Below are positions 19,882-20,525 of a stretch of DNA of 20,525 nt, piece after piece. The translations under genes and the position numbers were made by a program. The first letter of the stretch is position 1. Each line of letters begins with the position of its first letter. This stretch comes from an uncultured Mordavella sp. (GTDB lineage: Bacteria > Bacillota > Clostridia > Lachnospirales > Lachnospiraceae), in assembly GCA_902406105.1 (NCBI GenBank), contig CABPCP010000055.1:1-20525 (forward strand), written 5' to 3'. The notes below the pieces were generated by a model. That model worked only from the letters and a program-made list of their open reading frames with translations. It did no database searches and was not told where the DNA came from.

Positions 19882-20525
<644 letters not shown>

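Overview
The window looks like a chromosomal segment of a Gram-positive Clostridia genome, most likely Lachnospiraceae. The reasons are strong AGGAGG-type ribosome binding sites, tightly packed genes, a SpoVB-like transporter, and a compact Rrf2 regulator / cysteine desulfurase / IscU / MnmA cluster. Family-level placement is inference from gene content. Most of the window is housekeeping DNA of moderate GC. One clearly AT-rich patch (about 10.04-11.58 kb) carries a toxin-antitoxin remnant and looks acquired.

Layout. 1-1.47 kb: a palindrome, a promoter with a terminator-shaped hairpin just behind it, then a class III (ArgD-like) aminotransferase. 1.47-2.2 kb: maf on the minus strand and cysK on the plus strand, fired from divergent extended -10 promoters about 20 bp apart. 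2.2-10.04 kb: a long plus-strand run with short gaps: cysK, a pentapeptide-repeat protein, an ABC-class ATPase of unknown function, the tRNA methyltransferase TrmO, a GNAT acetyltransferase, a large cytosolic protein that appears to join a ParB-like domain to a BMP ligand-binding domain, a metallophosphoesterase and a DUF3592-type membrane protein. No terminator is obvious inside this run.

10.04-11.58 kb: a promoter overlapped by a perfect 18-bp-arm inverted repeat, a wrecked HigB-type toxin gene (nonsense codon, internal deletion, frameshift), and an intact HTH plus ImmA/IrrE-like (HEXXH) antitoxin gene, closed by a terminator. 11.6-14.56 kb: a copper-resistance operon, csoR and copA, with a textbook CsoR operator inside the promoter spacer. 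CopA ends in a second HMA domain preceded by an in-frame consensus Shine-Dalgarno and ATG, so the same DNA could also yield a free CopZ-like chaperone.

14.65-18.0 kb: a secreted D-Ala-D-Ala carboxypeptidase with a BlaI-like inverted repeat upstream, then two minus-strand genes, an HD-domain protein and a SpoVB/MurJ-like flippase. 18.07 kb to the end: an Fe-S and sulfur-trafficking operon (Rrf2/IscR-like regulator, cysteine desulfurase, IscU scaffold) leading into mnmA, which is cut by the window edge. IscS would supply sulfur both for clusters on IscU and for tRNA thiolation by MnmA; cysK in the same window makes the cysteine it consumes.

I saw no rRNA, tRNA, CRISPR array or insertion sequence. 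The items most worth follow-up are the CopA/CopZ internal start, the ParB-BMP fusion, and the orphaned antitoxin with its degraded toxin.
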